Positions 63,762 through 64,000 of a DNA stretch of 64,000 nt are shown in pieces. This DNA comes from Klebsiella africana (GTDB lineage: Bacteria > Pseudomonadota > Gammaproteobacteria > Enterobacterales > Enterobacteriaceae), in assembly GCF_020526085.1 (NCBI RefSeq), contig NZ_CP084874.1:2356001-2420000 (forward strand), in the 5' to 3' direction. Within the stretch, counting starts at the first letter, position 1. The number at the start of each line of letters is the position of its first letter. The notes beneath the pieces were generated by a model. That model worked only from the letters and a program-made list of their open reading frames with translations, searched no databases and was not told the DNA's origin. The position numbers and the translations under genes were made by a program.

Positions 63762-63778
63762 GCAGCCGGAGATGAATT

Positions 63779-63961
63779 ATGGTTAAACGCCACACTATCG
63801 CGCTCCGCGCCGCCGAGGAAGAGGTGCCTCTGCTGTTAACCGCCAGACAACAGGCGTTGGTAGACGCAGTGGCTAACAGACCCCTCCCGGCATCGCAGAG
63901 TGAATCAGCGCCCGTCGAACCACCCTGCGAGAAAGAGGATGATGTGCGCCAACCGCGCTGA
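63779..63961 (+). CDS. Hypothetical 60-residue protein after yciE
   Basis: The product is a short hydrophilic protein with a basic start (MVKRHTIALRAAEEE), a helical middle (LTARQQALVDAVANRPLP) and an acidic, proline-containing tail. It is not recognised. It follows yciE by 17 bases with CCGGAG upstream of the ATG, so it is probably part of the same transcript. It is complete in the window; katN or other genes may follow beyond the edge. Confidence 0.55.
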   Translation: MVKRHTIALRAAEEEVPLLLTARQQALVDAVANRPLPASQSESAPVEPPCEKEDDVRQPR

Positions 63962-64000
63962 ATCCTGGTGACTGACGGGCAGAGCGCAAGGTGATAGGGA

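Overview
The window looks like chromosome of an enteric bacterium of the Klebsiella pneumoniae group. The coding style is GC-rich, and the protein set and gene order match the E. coli/Salmonella 33-min backbone: yddH, nhoA, narVWYZU, smvRA (the Salmonella arrangement), yddG, fdnGHI, adhP, maeA and sra. Blocks found in Klebsiella but not E. coli K-12 sit between these genes. I saw no rRNA, tRNA, CRISPR array, IS element or prophage.

Layout. 1-2.0 kb: end of a polar amino-acid-type ABC importer. 2.0-6.1 kb: galactarate/talarate-type catabolism (MFS transporter, enolase-superfamily dehydratase, LacI-type regulator) with two clear operator palindromes. 6.1-8.5 kb: glutathione transferase, PptA tautomerase, a RelE/NadS-type toxin-antitoxin pair with paired operator palindromes, and an AT-rich membrane protein. 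8.5-14.2 kb: a rhamnoside-utilisation cluster (LamB/ScrY-like porin, GPH symporter, short GH78 alpha-L-rhamnosidase, AraC-type regulator). 14.2-16.0 kb: yddH and nhoA, followed by about five tandem ~118-bp REP (BIME) units. 16.6-24.8 kb: the second respiratory nitrate reductase, narUZYWV. 25-27.2 kb: smvR/smvA cationic biocide efflux with two palindromes in the shared promoter region. 27.2-34.4 kb: an IclR-type regulator and a seven-gene catBCA-benABCD route from benzoate to 3-oxoadipate enol-lactone. 34.4-40.1 kb: yddG and formate dehydrogenase-N, including an in-frame UGA (Sec196), a bSECIS hairpin, and FNR- and NarL-like sites spaced as in E. coli. 40.1-43.6 kb: a ccdAB-like pair with a nonsense codon in the toxin, a PPK2 kinase, a VOC protein behind a near-perfect SoxR promoter, and araJ. 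43.6-50.7 kb: a poorly understood cassette of a peptide-type ABC importer, a flavin monooxygenase and a CMD-domain protein. 50.9-58.6 kb: adhP, a secreted inorganic pyrophosphatase, an ABC-F ATPase behind a leader peptide and switch-like RNA, two tandem paralogous membrane proteins, maeA and sra. 58.7-64 kb: a degenerate MBL-fold exoprotein, a LysR regulator, ymjA, an SDR oxidoreductase and stress genes (yciG, yciE).

The genes work mainly in sugar-acid and aromatic catabolism, anaerobic respiration (formate dehydrogenase-N donating electrons toward nitrate reductase) and xenobiotic or drug handling. The most interesting unexplained signals are the leader peptide and mutually exclusive hairpins before the ABC-F gene, the SoxR box in front of the VOC gene, and the ABC/LLM/CMD cassette.
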